This document shows positions 1-8,208 of a DNA stretch of 13,694 nucleotides, in pieces. The DNA lies in NCBI GenBank assembly GCA_016179165.1, contig JACORX010000232.1, positions 1 through 13,694 on the forward strand, written 5' to 3'. How positions within the stretch are numbered: the stretch's first letter is position 1; each line of letters starts with the position of its first letter. The notes beneath the pieces were generated by a model. The model saw only the letters and a list, made by a program, of their open reading frames with translations, did not search any database and was not told where the DNA came from. A program made the translations under genes and the position numbers. Source of the stretch: Candidatus Rokuibacteriota bacterium (lineage in GTDB: Bacteria > Methylomirabilota > Methylomirabilia > Rokubacteriales > CSP1-6).

Positions 1-381
1 CTGAAGCAGGTCGCGCACGTAGTCTCGCACACGCGCGCCCAGTGTCAGGTCTCGTCGCGCTTGGTCCCGATCCACCGGAGACCCAGACGTGGGATACCTC
101 GTATCCACGGCATGACGGTTCAGCCGCTCGGCATCGCCCAATTCCTGCGAGATGCCCGCGGCAATCGGCTCAGCCAAACGGAGGAGCTCTCCGAGGTCGT
201 GGCTCTTGGGAAACTCAACCTGATGCCTGATCAGCAGAGCCTTCAATGCCTTCTCCGCCCCCTGCTGGGCATGGAAGCTCGCCGTCTCATAGGAGCGCAT
301 CACGCGCTCAACGATCGCTTCGCCCGCCTCGATGTCGTTGTCCGCGCCCTCCAGCCATTGCCTCACATAGTCCAAGCGCAT
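1..381 (-). CDS. HEPN-domain protein, partial (3' end beyond left edge)
   Basis: Translating the minus strand from the ATG at 381-379 gives 127 codons without a stop up to base 1, so the gene is cut by the window edge. The protein starts MRLDYVRQWLEGADNDIEAG and carries the landmarks of the PF05168 HEPN family: an N-terminal helix with a D-x-x-A-G pattern, the core FHAQQGAEKALKALLI (about residues 41-56), a KSHDLGELL segment (about 64-72) and a late L-N-R-H-A-V-D-T-R-Y-P segment. HEPN proteins encoded next to minimal nucleotidyltransferases are usually toxins or RNA-binding partners that the nucleotidyltransferase neutralises by AMPylation (type VII toxin-antitoxin). The gene starts 4 bases after the stop of a gene ending in an MNT domain, which fits that pairing. 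The RX4-6H RNase motif is not present in canonical form; the nearest is R-L-N-R-H. RNase activity therefore cannot be assumed. The family call is firm and the toxin role is inferred. Confidence 0.85.
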   Translation of the reverse strand, partial: MRLDYVRQWLEGADNDIEAGEAIVERVMRSYETASFHAQQGAEKALKALLIRHQVEFPKSHDLGELLRLAEPIAAGISQELGDAERLNRHAVDTRYPTSGSPVDRDQARRDLTLGARVRDYVRDLLQ

Positions 382-385
382 CTGA

Positions 386-3300
386 TCAGGCGTCTTCGTG
401 GAGCACCACCCCTTCCTTCCAGGCTGGGTAGGCAAGGCCGCCGATGACGGTCTTGCCCGCCTCGAACTCCTCTTCCGACATCACCCACGGCTCCACAGGA
501 ATCCCCGTGCCCCGGAAGACCCGCCACAACTCCAGGCGGTATGCCTGCATCTGATCTGCCGTCTGTCCGCGAGTGACGACGAGGATGTCGAAATCGCTGT
601 CGGGACGTGCGTCCCCTCGTGCCCGCGAGCCGAACAGAATGATTGCCCGCACCCGGGCGCCGTCCACCCGCAAGATGATGTCTCTAGCCTGCTGGGCCTT
701 GGCCAGGTCGGCAGCGTAAGCCCGCTCCGGCTCCCTGACCATCCGGCGAACGTCCACCATCTGATCGTAGGTCACCGCCTGACTGACGAAGAGCAGCTCG
801 TACTTGAGCCGGTCCGGACTCAATCCTTCAAGCCGCCTGAGCGCCACCGACTTCCGCCCTTCCGTGGTCAGGGCCTCCTCATCCCTCGCGGCTCGACCCT
901 CGTCCTCTCGGGTGGCAGCTTCGAACCGCCTGTCCTTTATCTCGACGATCAGCACCCGGCCTGTGCCGGTTTTGCCACTGGCTCTGGGACGTTTGCGGAC
1001 TACGAAGTCGGGCGTGTAGCGGTGCCAGCGATTGTCTTCGCCACGGTACTCAACGTGGAAGTCGGTCTTGGTCGGATCGGTGAGGCCCCCGGTGAAGTAG
1101 ATATCCTCGACCTCTGCCGGCTGCACGTTGATCTGCTTGAGGAGATCGACGAAGAACTCGCGCTCCGGCGCCGAATCGAAGTTATACGGGTCGTAGTGGA
1201 AACCGAAGCCGGCGGGGTTCTCGCGCGCCATCTTCTGCGCTTCCAGCAAGAGGTGCTCCTTGTCCTTGGGATAGTGGATCTCGGCGGTATACGCCTCGAC
1301 CCCATCCGCCTCGATGGTCCGCGTGAATCCCTCCGGCCTGACCAGGGCCAGCGCCCACTCGACGGTCTCTTCTCGCATCTCGTACGCGCGCGTCTGCTCG
1401 CCGATCTGCTCGGCCAGCGGGGCGAGATGGCTTGCCGGGATGTCCTGGTCCACGTACAGGCGGGACAGCTCGTCCAGGACGATCCAGACGTCGAGCCGGA
1501 ACTGCGCGGCCAGAGCGGTAGCAGCTTCATAGCGATCCATTGTTTCCGGCATGGACTCGATCTGGACTGTCTCGCCCAGTTGTTCGAGCACTGTCTTGGA
1601 GCCGGGCCGCTCGGCAATGCCCAGTACCGCCCGGCTGAGCCGGGCGGCCGCATCGTCCTTCGGACGCTCCAGATGCACACTCCCACCCCGCCCGGGCGCA
1701 GGCACAACCGTCCGGACCAGCCGCTTCAGCACCAATGGGGGCACAAGCCGTTTACGCAGCACGAGACGCGCGGAGCCGCTCTCGCGTGTGGAGCGGTCCA
1801 GATCGGCGATGCTCTCCCCGTAGGTCTCGGTCAACTGATGCTCGAGGATGGCGCGGTTGTCCATGGACAGATAGATCCGCGCCTTCTTGCTGTTGCCCGG
1901 CACCTGTCGCAGGCAACGCGTCGCCGCCTGGAGCACGAAGTTATTGCTGCTCTTGAGCTTCCGCGCCAGGGCGCACGCGAAAAGACTCGGACAGTTCCAC
2001 CCTTCCGTGCCCTTGTTGACGAGGAGGATCACCCGATGGGGCGACTCGGGATCATTGAGCCGGTTGAAGGCGTCTACTTCCTCCTTGGGCGAGTCGACGG
2101 TGTTCCGCAGGCCGACGGTCGGCGCCTGCCCCGCCTTGACCAGCGCGGCCTCGACCACCGGGCGGAGCGCTTCGAGGTCATGGGTCTGCGGAAAGTAGAG
2201 GGCCAGCTTGGCCGGCGCGCCATTTGGAAGCCGAGTATCGCCATAGGTCGCGAAGAAGTCGCCGATCACGTGACTGATGTAGGCGTCAGCGCTGCCCTCA
2301 AAGTCGAAAGCGTGGATGTTCCCCGAAACGTCTTTCAGGATGTTGTCCCGGATGCCCTGCGAGAGCCCGTACCAGATGACGACGTCGCGCAGAGGCTGGC
2401 GCTGGAAGTACGGCGTGCCCGTGGTATTGATGACGGCGACAACATTTGTGGCGGCCGCCAGATAATCGACGGTCTTCCGCACCTTCTTCAGCTCGGTCTC
2501 CAGCGACTGCCCGTATGTGTGGTGCGCCTCATCCGAGAAGACACCCAGATGCGGCAGCGAGGCGATGGCCTGAAGGCGGAGATTCGCGACCTCAGCGCGG
2601 GCCTCGTCCGCCTTGCCGAAGGAGAACAGGTTCCCCAGGTCGCTCTTCCGGATAGCCTCCTTCTGGATGCGAATCTTCTCGGTGTTCGTGACCACGAGGT
2701 TGAAGAGGCTGCCCCGCACGACAGGGATATCCTTCTCTCCGTCGCGCGTGAAAGTCAGCTTCACCGAGGCCGCGAAGGGCTTGTAGAGACGGGGCGGCAG
2801 GATCTTGTCGTACGGCACCGCCGCCAGCTCTCGAAGAGACTCGATGATGGTCTTGCCGGGGGCGAACACGAGCGCGTTCTGGACGAAGGGTCCGTCAGGG
2901 TACTCGAGCGCCATGGCGAACTCAGTCGCGCAGATGGCACCGATCAGGATGGTCTTCCCCGCCCCCATGGCCAGCGCGAGGATGTAGCTCGGATACCCCA
3001 AGGCGAGCGTCTCGCGCACGCTCTCGAGCCGCTCCGCCTTGACGAACGCGTCGTCGGTACGGATTCGCTCCCACAGCGTGTCGGGTGACTTGCCGACCAG
3101 GCTCTTCCAGATCCCCGCTCGGTCAAGGCCGAGGGCCGTCAGCAGGTCGCCCGTCTCCGGAAACAATCGCGTGTACAGGTCGAAGACATGCGGTGTGCCC
3201 TCGACCAGCCTGAGGTACCAGTAGGTCTCGAGCGCCCGGAGCTGCGGCTTCCGGAGAAATTTCAGGCCGCCGGCTTCCGGGTCGGCAGCCCATTCGAAGA

Positions 3301-3391
3301 TCTCGGCGATGGCGGGATACTCACCCGATGGGTAGCCATCCTGCCGCCATCGGTCGACCCTCTGGCCGAGGACGTGATAGAGGTGGGTCAT
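386..3391 (-). CDS. Type III restriction Res-like helicase-nuclease fused to C-terminal MNT nucleotidyltransferase
   Basis: This 1001-residue protein has three recognisable parts. An SF2 helicase carries Walker A AMGAGKT (141-147), the DEAH box (287-290), motif III TTGTP (323-327) and motif VI QAATRCLRQ (488-496). A PD-(D/E)XK nuclease follows, with EREFF (743-747), PDF (D795) and EIK (E817, K819). This order matches type III restriction Res subunits, which translocate on DNA and cut it. The third part, about residues 890-1001, is a minimal nucleotidyltransferase with the full GSx10DxD motif (G921, S922, D933, D935), as in MntA antitoxins that AMPylate HEPN toxins. No Mod methyltransferase lies upstream, where the neighbour is an ABC permease. 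The next gene, 4 bases downstream, encodes a HEPN protein. The start ATG has no clear Shine-Dalgarno sequence. Internal ATGs at 760-758 and 742-740 could make a free MNT domain. Helicase, nuclease and MNT assignments are seen in the sequence; a joint defence role is inferred. Confidence 0.88.
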   Translation of the reverse strand: MTHLYHVLGQRVDRWRQDGYPSGEYPAIAEIFEWAADPEAGGLKFLRKPQLRALETYWYLRLVEGTPHVFDLYTRLFPETGDLLTALGLDRAGIWKSLVGKSPDTLWERIRTDDAFVKAERLESVRETLALGYPSYILALAMGAGKTILIGAICATEFAMALEYPDGPFVQNALVFAPGKTIIESLRELAAVPYDKILPPRLYKPFAASVKLTFTRDGEKDIPVVRGSLFNLVVTNTEKIRIQKEAIRKSDLGNLFSFGKADEARAEVANLRLQAIASLPHLGVFSDEAHHTYGQSLETELKKVRKTVDYLAAATNVVAVINTTGTPYFQRQPLRDVVIWYGLSQGIRDNILKDVSGNIHAFDFEGSADAYISHVIGDFFATYGDTRLPNGAPAKLALYFPQTHDLEALRPVVEAALVKAGQAPTVGLRNTVDSPKEEVDAFNRLNDPESPHRVILLVNKGTEGWNCPSLFACALARKLKSSNNFVLQAATRCLRQVPGNSKKARIYLSMDNRAILEHQLTETYGESIADLDRSTRESGSARLVLRKRLVPPLVLKRLVRTVVPAPGRGGSVHLERPKDDAAARLSRAVLGIAERPGSKTVLEQLGETVQIESMPETMDRYEAATALAAQFRLDVWIVLDELSRLYVDQDIPASHLAPLAEQIGEQTRAYEMREETVEWALALVRPEGFTRTIEADGVEAYTAEIHYPKDKEHLLLEAQKMARENPAGFGFHYDPYNFDSAPEREFFVDLLKQINVQPAEVEDIYFTGGLTDPTKTDFHVEYRGEDNRWHRYTPDFVVRKRPRASGKTGTGRVLIVEIKDRRFEAATREDEGRAARDEEALTTEGRKSVALRRLEGLSPDRLKYELLFVSQAVTYDQMVDVRRMVREPERAYAADLAKAQQARDIILRVDGARVRAIILFGSRARGDARPDSDFDILVVTRGQTADQMQAYRLELWRVFRGTGIPVEPWVMSEEEFEAGKTVIGGLAYPAWKEGVVLHEDA

Positions 3392-3400
3392 CCGCTTCGG

Positions 3401-3406
3401 ATTCTA
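3401..3406 (-). promoter_or_regulatory. Candidate -10 element directly upstream of the helicase-nuclease gene
   Basis: On the minus strand the hexamer TAGAAT matches the -10 consensus at 5 of 6 positions and ends 9 bases before the ATG at 3391. A TTGGCC lies 20 bases further upstream, which is long for a -35. Transcription from here would begin within a few bases of the start codon, so the mRNA would be almost leaderless. That agrees with the lack of a Shine-Dalgarno sequence. The 51-base gap to the preceding permease gene would allow a separate promoter. This is a by-eye call. Confidence 0.35.
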
Positions 3407-3442
3407 CCCGGACTCAATGCCCGGCCGGCCAACAATCCGTCA

Positions 3443-5170
3443 CTACGACGGCTCTCCGGCCGCGGCCCCGCCCTGAGTCCAGGCCTGGGTCCGCCGCGTG
3501 ATGCCGCGCATGGCGAGCCAGTACACGCTCCGCACGGCGAGGCCGGTGGCGATGATCAGCACCGACATGGCGGCGGCCTGCGCGGTGTCGCCGGCGTCGT
3601 CCATGAGCAGCACCGCGACGGCCGCCAATTCCGTGCCGGGCGCGACGATGAACACCACGGCCGAGAGCGTCACCATCGCGTTCAGGAAGAAGTACATGCT
3701 GATGGCCACGATCGAGGGAAGCGCGATCGGCACGGTCACCCGCCAGAAGGTCCGGTAGAAGGGCACCCCCAGCGAGGCGCCGACGTTCTCGAACTCGGCG
3801 TCCATCTGCTTCAGCGCCGTGGTGGCCGTCAGGAAGCCGACGGTGAAATAGTGCACGACGTTCGAGATGATCAGGATGGCCAGCGTGCCGTACAGCGCGT
3901 TCAGCGGGCTGCCGGGCGCGTTGAAGGTGAAGATGTAGGCGAGCCCCAGGACCATGCCCGGCACCGAGACGGGCAGGACGGAGAGGAGATAGAGAGGGCC
4001 GCTGGCCGCCGTGCGGCACTTCTCGACGACGTAGCCGCCGACGAAGGCCAGCACGGTGCCGGCCACGGCCGTCAGCGCCGCCACGCGGATGCTGTTCCAG
4101 AGCGCGCGGTAGCCGCCCGCCGTGTCGAAGTCGTAGTGCTTGAGCGTCAGCCCGAAGTTGTAGGGCCAGCGGTGCACCAGCGAGGAGACCAGGATGACCA
4201 GGTAGATCGCCGCGATGAAGCCGGCGATGAGCGCGCAGTAGGCGAGCAGGCTCCAGTCCGCCAGCGGGCGCCGCCCGGGCACGAGCGGCTTCGAGGACGA
4301 TGTCACCAGCGCGTATTGGCGCCGCTGGACGAGGCGGTCCACGACGAAGGCCAATACGGCCGGCACCAGCAGCACGACGGACACGGTCGCGCCCATGGTG
4401 AAATTCTGCTGGCCGGAGACCTGATTATAGATTTCGGTCGCCATCACCGAGAACTTCCCGCCGATGGCCTTGGGGGCGCCGAAGTCCGTGATGGCGAGCG
4501 TGAAGACCACGAAGGACGCGCTCACCAGACCGTACTTGACCCCGGGCAGGGTCACCGTCAGGAACGTCTTGAGCGGGCCGGCGCCCAGCGTCCGCGCCGC
4601 GTCGTAGAGGCGCGCGTCGGTCGCGGCGAGAGCCGCCATGAGGATGAGCAGCGCGTGAGGGAAGCAGTAGAAGACCTCGGCCAGGATGATGCCCTTGGCG
4701 CCGTAGATGCCGACGTTCAGGCCCGTCGCCCGCGTGAGAATGCCGTTGTTGCCGAAGACGTAGATGAGCGCGAAGGCCTGGACCAGGGACGGCGCGAAGA
4801 GCGGCAGCATGGCGACGACGCGGAAGAGTCCCTTCGCGGGCATCTGCGTCCGCGTCAGCGCGTAGGCGTAGCCGAAGGCCAGCGCCACCGTCAGCACCAT
4901 GGCGGCGGCCGACACGAAGAGGCTGTTCGTGATCGAGGCGGCGATGGCCGGCGTCGAGAAGTATCGGATGTAGTTCGCGGCGCCGATGAAGCGCCCACCG
5001 TTGTCGAGCAGGCTCCGCCAGAGCACCTGCCCGAGCGGGTAGAGCAGAAAGAGATAGAGCACGGCGGCGAAGACCACGACCAGCGTCCACCGGATGGCGT
5101 CCTCACCGCTCAACCGGTGGCGGACGGCGCGGTCCGGGGTCTCCGCGGCGGCCGGGGCCCGGACGCTCAC
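3443..5170 (-). CDS. phnU2: ABC transporter permease, double-domain, 2-aminoethylphosphonate type
   Basis: This 575-residue inner-membrane permease contains two BPD_transp_1 domains in one chain, so one protein can form the whole translocation channel. The first domain spans roughly residues 28-285, starting with a membrane segment at 28-50. The second spans about 305-560. Each has an EAA-like loop that contacts the ATPase: YDAARTLGAGPLKTFL-x-V-T-LP (189-209) and a second around NVGASLGVPFYRTF (462-475). Length and sequence style fit the putative 2-aminoethylphosphonate permease family (PhnU2/AepW-like) and the related iron FbpB permeases. I chose the GTG at 5170 because it overlaps the ATPase stop as GTGA and leaves a short cytoplasmic tail before the first membrane segment. 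It is the last gene of the operon; the helicase-nuclease gene starts 51 bases later. The permease role is certain. The substrate rests on the cognate binding protein. Confidence 0.88.
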   Translation of the reverse strand: MSVRAPAAAETPDRAVRHRLSGEDAIRWTLVVVFAAVLYLFLLYPLGQVLWRSLLDNGGRFIGAANYIRYFSTPAIAASITNSLFVSAAAMVLTVALAFGYAYALTRTQMPAKGLFRVVAMLPLFAPSLVQAFALIYVFGNNGILTRATGLNVGIYGAKGIILAEVFYCFPHALLILMAALAATDARLYDAARTLGAGPLKTFLTVTLPGVKYGLVSASFVVFTLAITDFGAPKAIGGKFSVMATEIYNQVSGQQNFTMGATVSVVLLVPAVLAFVVDRLVQRRQYALVTSSSKPLVPGRRPLADWSLLAYCALIAGFIAAIYLVILVSSLVHRWPYNFGLTLKHYDFDTAGGYRALWNSIRVAALTAVAGTVLAFVGGYVVEKCRTAASGPLYLLSVLPVSVPGMVLGLAYIFTFNAPGSPLNALYGTLAILIISNVVHYFTVGFLTATTALKQMDAEFENVGASLGVPFYRTFWRVTVPIALPSIVAISMYFFLNAMVTLSAVVFIVAPGTELAAVAVLLMDDAGDTAQAAAMSVLIIATGLAVRSVYWLAMRGITRRTQAWTQGGAAAGEPS

Positions 5171-6273
5171 GCCGCGGGGCCCGGGACGGGGAAGGCGCGA
5201 AGCGCGTCCGGAGCGAGCGCGATCGGCAGGTCCGCGCCCTCGCCCACGCCCAGCTCGGCGAAAGCCGTCGCCGCCACGTCGCACTCGAGCGCCGTCCGGC
5301 CCTCGCCGTCCACTGTCAGCCCAAGGCGCGTGAAGGCGCCCAGGAACTGGACCGCCGTGATGCGGGCCCTCAAGGGGTTCTCCGCGTGGAGGGCTGCCGG
5401 GCCGACAGTGATCTCCTCGGGCCTGATCGCGAGCGTCAACGCGCCGCCTGGAACCGCCTCGAAGCCCGGCTGGTGGCGCAGCTCGACCGCGCCGACACGC
5501 GCCCACCCGCTGCGCGCGCCCGCGACGGCGGAGAGGAAGTTCATCTGGCCGACGAAGCGCGCGACGAAAGGTGTCCGGGGCCGCCGGTACACCTCGGCCG
5601 GCGCGCCCACCTGCTCGACCTGTCCCGCGTTCATGACGACGATGCGGTCGGCCATGGTGAGGGCTTCTTCCTGGTCGTGCGTGACCATGACGGTCGTGAC
5701 GCCGAGCCGCCGCTGGAGCCCGCGGATCTCGTGGCGAAGCGACTGGCGCACCCGCGCGTCGAGCGCCGAGAGCGGCTCGTCCAACAGAAGCAGGGCCGGC
5801 GAGGGCGCCAGCGCCCGGGCGAGAGCAACGCGCTGTTGCTCGCCGCCCGACAGCTGCGCCGGGTACTTGTCCTTGTGGCGGGCGAGGCCCACCAGCGCCA
5901 GCAGCTCGTCCACCCGGCGCGCGATGGCGGCGGCGCCCGTGCGCCGGGTCTCGAGCCCGTAGGCGATGTTCCGGCCGACCGTCAGGTTGGGAAAGAGCGC
6001 GTAGGATTGGAAGACGATCCCGTAGTTGCGCAGGGCCGGCGGCAGGCCGGAGACGTCGCGGCCGGCCATCCTGACGGTACCCGCGTTCTGGCGCTCGAGC
6101 CCCGCGATGATTCGGAGCAGCGTGGTCTTGCCGCAACCGGAGGGACCGAGGAAGCAGATGAACTCGCCGGCGGTGACCGACAGCGTGATGTCGCGGAGCG
6201 CCACGTAGGCGCCGAACTTCTTGGCGATGCCCTCGAGGGCGACGGCTGCTGGAGCCGGGGCGGACTCGCTCAC
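5167..6273 (-). CDS. phnT2: ABC transporter ATP-binding protein, 2-aminoethylphosphonate type
   Basis: This 368-residue ATPase energises the neighbouring permease from the cytoplasmic face. It has Walker A GPSGCGKT (43-50), the Q-loop FQSYALFPNLTVG (about 88-100), signature LSGGEQQ (141-147), Walker B LLLLDEP (161-167), and the switch histidine in THDQEEAL (H199). A C-terminal TOBE-like regulatory region starts at about residue 235, with the usual LAIRPEE segment (281-287). The start is the GTG at 6273, which gives VSESAPAPAAVALEG and overlaps the recQ stop as GTGA. An upstream extension to 6465 would lie inside recQ and has no family resemblance. The stop overlaps the permease start in the same way, so translation is probably coupled along recQ-ATPase-permease. 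The domain is of the iron/spermidine/aminoethylphosphonate importer type, and the substrate is inferred from the binding protein. Confidence 0.9.
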   Translation of the reverse strand: MSESAPAPAAVALEGIAKKFGAYVALRDITLSVTAGEFICFLGPSGCGKTTLLRIIAGLERQNAGTVRMAGRDVSGLPPALRNYGIVFQSYALFPNLTVGRNIAYGLETRRTGAAAIARRVDELLALVGLARHKDKYPAQLSGGEQQRVALARALAPSPALLLLDEPLSALDARVRQSLRHEIRGLQRRLGVTTVMVTHDQEEALTMADRIVVMNAGQVEQVGAPAEVYRRPRTPFVARFVGQMNFLSAVAGARSGWARVGAVELRHQPGFEAVPGGALTLAIRPEEITVGPAALHAENPLRARITAVQFLGAFTRLGLTVDGEGRTALECDVAATAFAELGVGEGADLPIALAPDALRAFPVPGPAA

Positions 6274-8207
6274 GCGCGGGCGGCCTCGGCCACGACGCGC
6301 AGGACGGCCAGGCCGTAGCGCTCCGCCTTCTGGCGGCCGATGCCGTACGCCATCGCCAGCTCCTCGGGCGTACGCGGGCGGAGGCGCGCGATGTCCCGCA
6401 GCGTGCGGTCGGAGGCGACCATGAAAGGCGCGATGGATGACTCGCGCGCCACGGTCAGTCGCCACGCGCGGAGCGCCTGGAAGAGCGCCTGGCCGGCAGC
6501 GTCGAGCTCGTCTATTTCAGCCGACCGGGACAACCCCGCCCGCCTCGGTGGCCGCGGGCCTGGGGCGACGGCAGGCGTGGCGGCGGCAGCGGGAAGCAGC
6601 AGCCGCGCGGGCCGGTCCCCCTTCATCACCGCGCGCCCCTCTTCAGTCAGCATGACCACGGGCCGGTCGGCGCCGCCGAAGCTGACCCAGCCCGCCGTGA
6701 CACAACGACGCAGGAGCCGCGTGAGCCACTCTCGCGGGTGATCACGGAGGTTGCCGAAGGTGGGCGTGGCGGCGAGGCCGGATCTCTCCAACCGCGGGTC
6801 CGGATCGCCGTGAATCAGGGCCACCACCGTCTGGAGGCCGAAGCGGCCGTGGACACGCGCCACGCCCGAGAGCGCCTTCCTCACGAAGAGGCTCACCGCC
6901 TCGGGGGCCTGCGTGGGCGCGTCATCGCCGAGAGCGCGGCAGACATCGCAGCGGCCGCAGCCCTGGAGCGTCTCGGCCTCGTCGCCGAAATATCGCAGGA
7001 TCGCGTCGTGCCGGCAGCTGCCGCCCTCGGCCCAGCGGATCAGCTCGAGGAAGAGACCCCACTTGTGCTCCACCACTGCGGGGTCAGGGACAACGCCTTC
7101 CGGGCCTCTTTCGATCAGCGCCCGGCGGAGCGGCAGGTCTCGCGAGGAGATCAGCAGGAGCCCGAGCGCGTCGGCGCCGTCGCGTCCGGCCCGCCCGACC
7201 TCCTGGTAGTAGGCCTCGATCGAGCCGGGCGGGCCCAGGTGGATGACGGCGCGCACGTCCGCCCGGTCGATGCCCATCCCGAAGGCGTTGGTGGCGACGA
7301 CGACCTCGGCGCTGCCGCCGGCAAACGCGCGCTGGGCTTCTTCTCGGGAAGCGGGCGACAAACCCGCGTGGTAGACGCGGGCGTGCCACCCGGCGGACGT
7401 GAGACGCGCGCCTTCCTCCTCCGCCGCGCGCCGCGTCGGCGAGTACACGATGGCGGCGCCACGGCCCCGCCCGGGCGAGTCGAGCGCCTCAGCGAGGGCG
7501 GCGTCGACACGTCGAGTGCGATCGCGCTTGTCCTCGACCTCGGCCGCGCGTAGGGACAGGTTGGGGCGCGCGAATCCCTGCACGACCTGCGGCGTGTCCG
7601 CGGGCAGCCCGAGGCGCGCCAGGATCTCGTCGCGCACAAAGGGGGTAGCGGTGGCCGTGCACGCGAGCACGCGGGCGGAGGGCAAGTCTTCGATCAACCC
7701 GCCGATCTCGAGATACTCCGGCCGGAAGTCATGCCCCCACTCGCTGATGCAGTGGGCTTCATCCACCGCCACGAGCGGGCAGCGGAGATCGTGCACGAGG
7801 GCGCGAAACCCGGGGAAGGTCAGTCGCTCGGGGGCGACGTAGACGAGCCTGCACGCGCCGCGGGCGATCATGCCCATGCGCCGCCGCATCTCGCCTGCGT
7901 CGACGGTGGAGGCGAGGTAGGTCGCCGGGACGCCACGGGCGTCGAGCGCCTCGACCTGGTCCTGCATGAGCGAGATCAGGGGCGAGATGACGAGCGTGGT
8001 GCCGTCGAGGAGCACGGCGGGCAGCTGGTAGATGAGGCTCTTGCCGCCGCCGGTCGGCGCGACGAGGAGGAGGCGGCCTGATGCCAGCAGGGTTTCGATC
8101 GCCTCGCGCTGGCCCGCTCGAAACGCGGCGTAGCCCAGCCGGTGGAGCCCCGCGTCGAGGTCGAGCCCCGAGGGGGGCGCAGGCTGGGCCGCGCCGCTCG
8201 CGATCAC
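6270..8207 (-). CDS. recQ: ATP-dependent DNA helicase RecQ
   Basis: This 645-residue protein has the full RecQ layout. The SF2 helicase core has a Q-like FRAGQREAI motif (29-37), Walker A TGGGKS (52-57), DEAH followed by CISEWGHDFRPEY (149-165), SATAT-like TATAT (184-188), and motif VI QEVGRAGRDG (335-344). The RQC zinc site comes next (C398, C417, C420, C423), then a winged-helix region to about residue 535. A Pro/Ala-rich linker and a C-terminal HRDC domain (about 566-642) complete it. RecQ unwinds DNA 3' to 5' in recombination and repair. The start is a GTG at 8207, one base after the TAA of the binding-protein gene, and the stop overlaps the ATPase start by 4 bases. It therefore sits inside an ABC-transporter operon that has no obvious functional link to it. 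All catalytic motifs look intact, so it is not a decaying insertion. Confidence 0.95.
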   Translation of the reverse strand: MIASGAAQPAPPSGLDLDAGLHRLGYAAFRAGQREAIETLLASGRLLLVAPTGGGKSLIYQLPAVLLDGTTLVISPLISLMQDQVEALDARGVPATYLASTVDAGEMRRRMGMIARGACRLVYVAPERLTFPGFRALVHDLRCPLVAVDEAHCISEWGHDFRPEYLEIGGLIEDLPSARVLACTATATPFVRDEILARLGLPADTPQVVQGFARPNLSLRAAEVEDKRDRTRRVDAALAEALDSPGRGRGAAIVYSPTRRAAEEEGARLTSAGWHARVYHAGLSPASREEAQRAFAGGSAEVVVATNAFGMGIDRADVRAVIHLGPPGSIEAYYQEVGRAGRDGADALGLLLISSRDLPLRRALIERGPEGVVPDPAVVEHKWGLFLELIRWAEGGSCRHDAILRYFGDEAETLQGCGRCDVCRALGDDAPTQAPEAVSLFVRKALSGVARVHGRFGLQTVVALIHGDPDPRLERSGLAATPTFGNLRDHPREWLTRLLRRCVTAGWVSFGGADRPVVMLTEEGRAVMKGDRPARLLLPAAAATPAVAPGPRPPRRAGLSRSAEIDELDAAGQALFQALRAWRLTVARESSIAPFMVASDRTLRDIARLRPRTPEELAMAYGIGRQKAERYGLAVLRVVAEAARA

Positions 8208-8208
8208 C

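Noticed and set aside
398..3088. Plus-strand 896-codon open frame opposite the helicase-nuclease gene
   Set aside because: It is antisense to a protein with full helicase, nuclease and MNT motifs, has an Arg/Leu/Gly-heavy composition and no recognisable domain. Long open antisense frames are expected in GC-rich genes.
3421..3430. GGCCGGCC palindrome upstream of the helicase gene as an operator
   Set aside because: It is eight bases of pure G/C in a GC-rich gap with no second copy, so chance explains it.
3188..5962. Plus-strand 924-codon open frame opposite the permease and ATPase
   Set aside because: It spans two real genes and the gap between operons on the other strand. Its composition is extreme in Arg, Gly, Asp, Glu and His, with no domain.
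5171..6136. N-terminal extension of the permease frame up to 6136
   Set aside because: The extension is the ATPase gene read in another frame. It is Arg/Pro/Gly-rich and has no membrane segments, and the GTG at 5170 gives a natural permease start.
6274..6465. N-terminal extension of the ATPase frame up to 6465
   Set aside because: It lies inside the recQ HRDC coding region and resembles no ABC ATPase. The GTG at 6273 with a GTGA overlap fits better.
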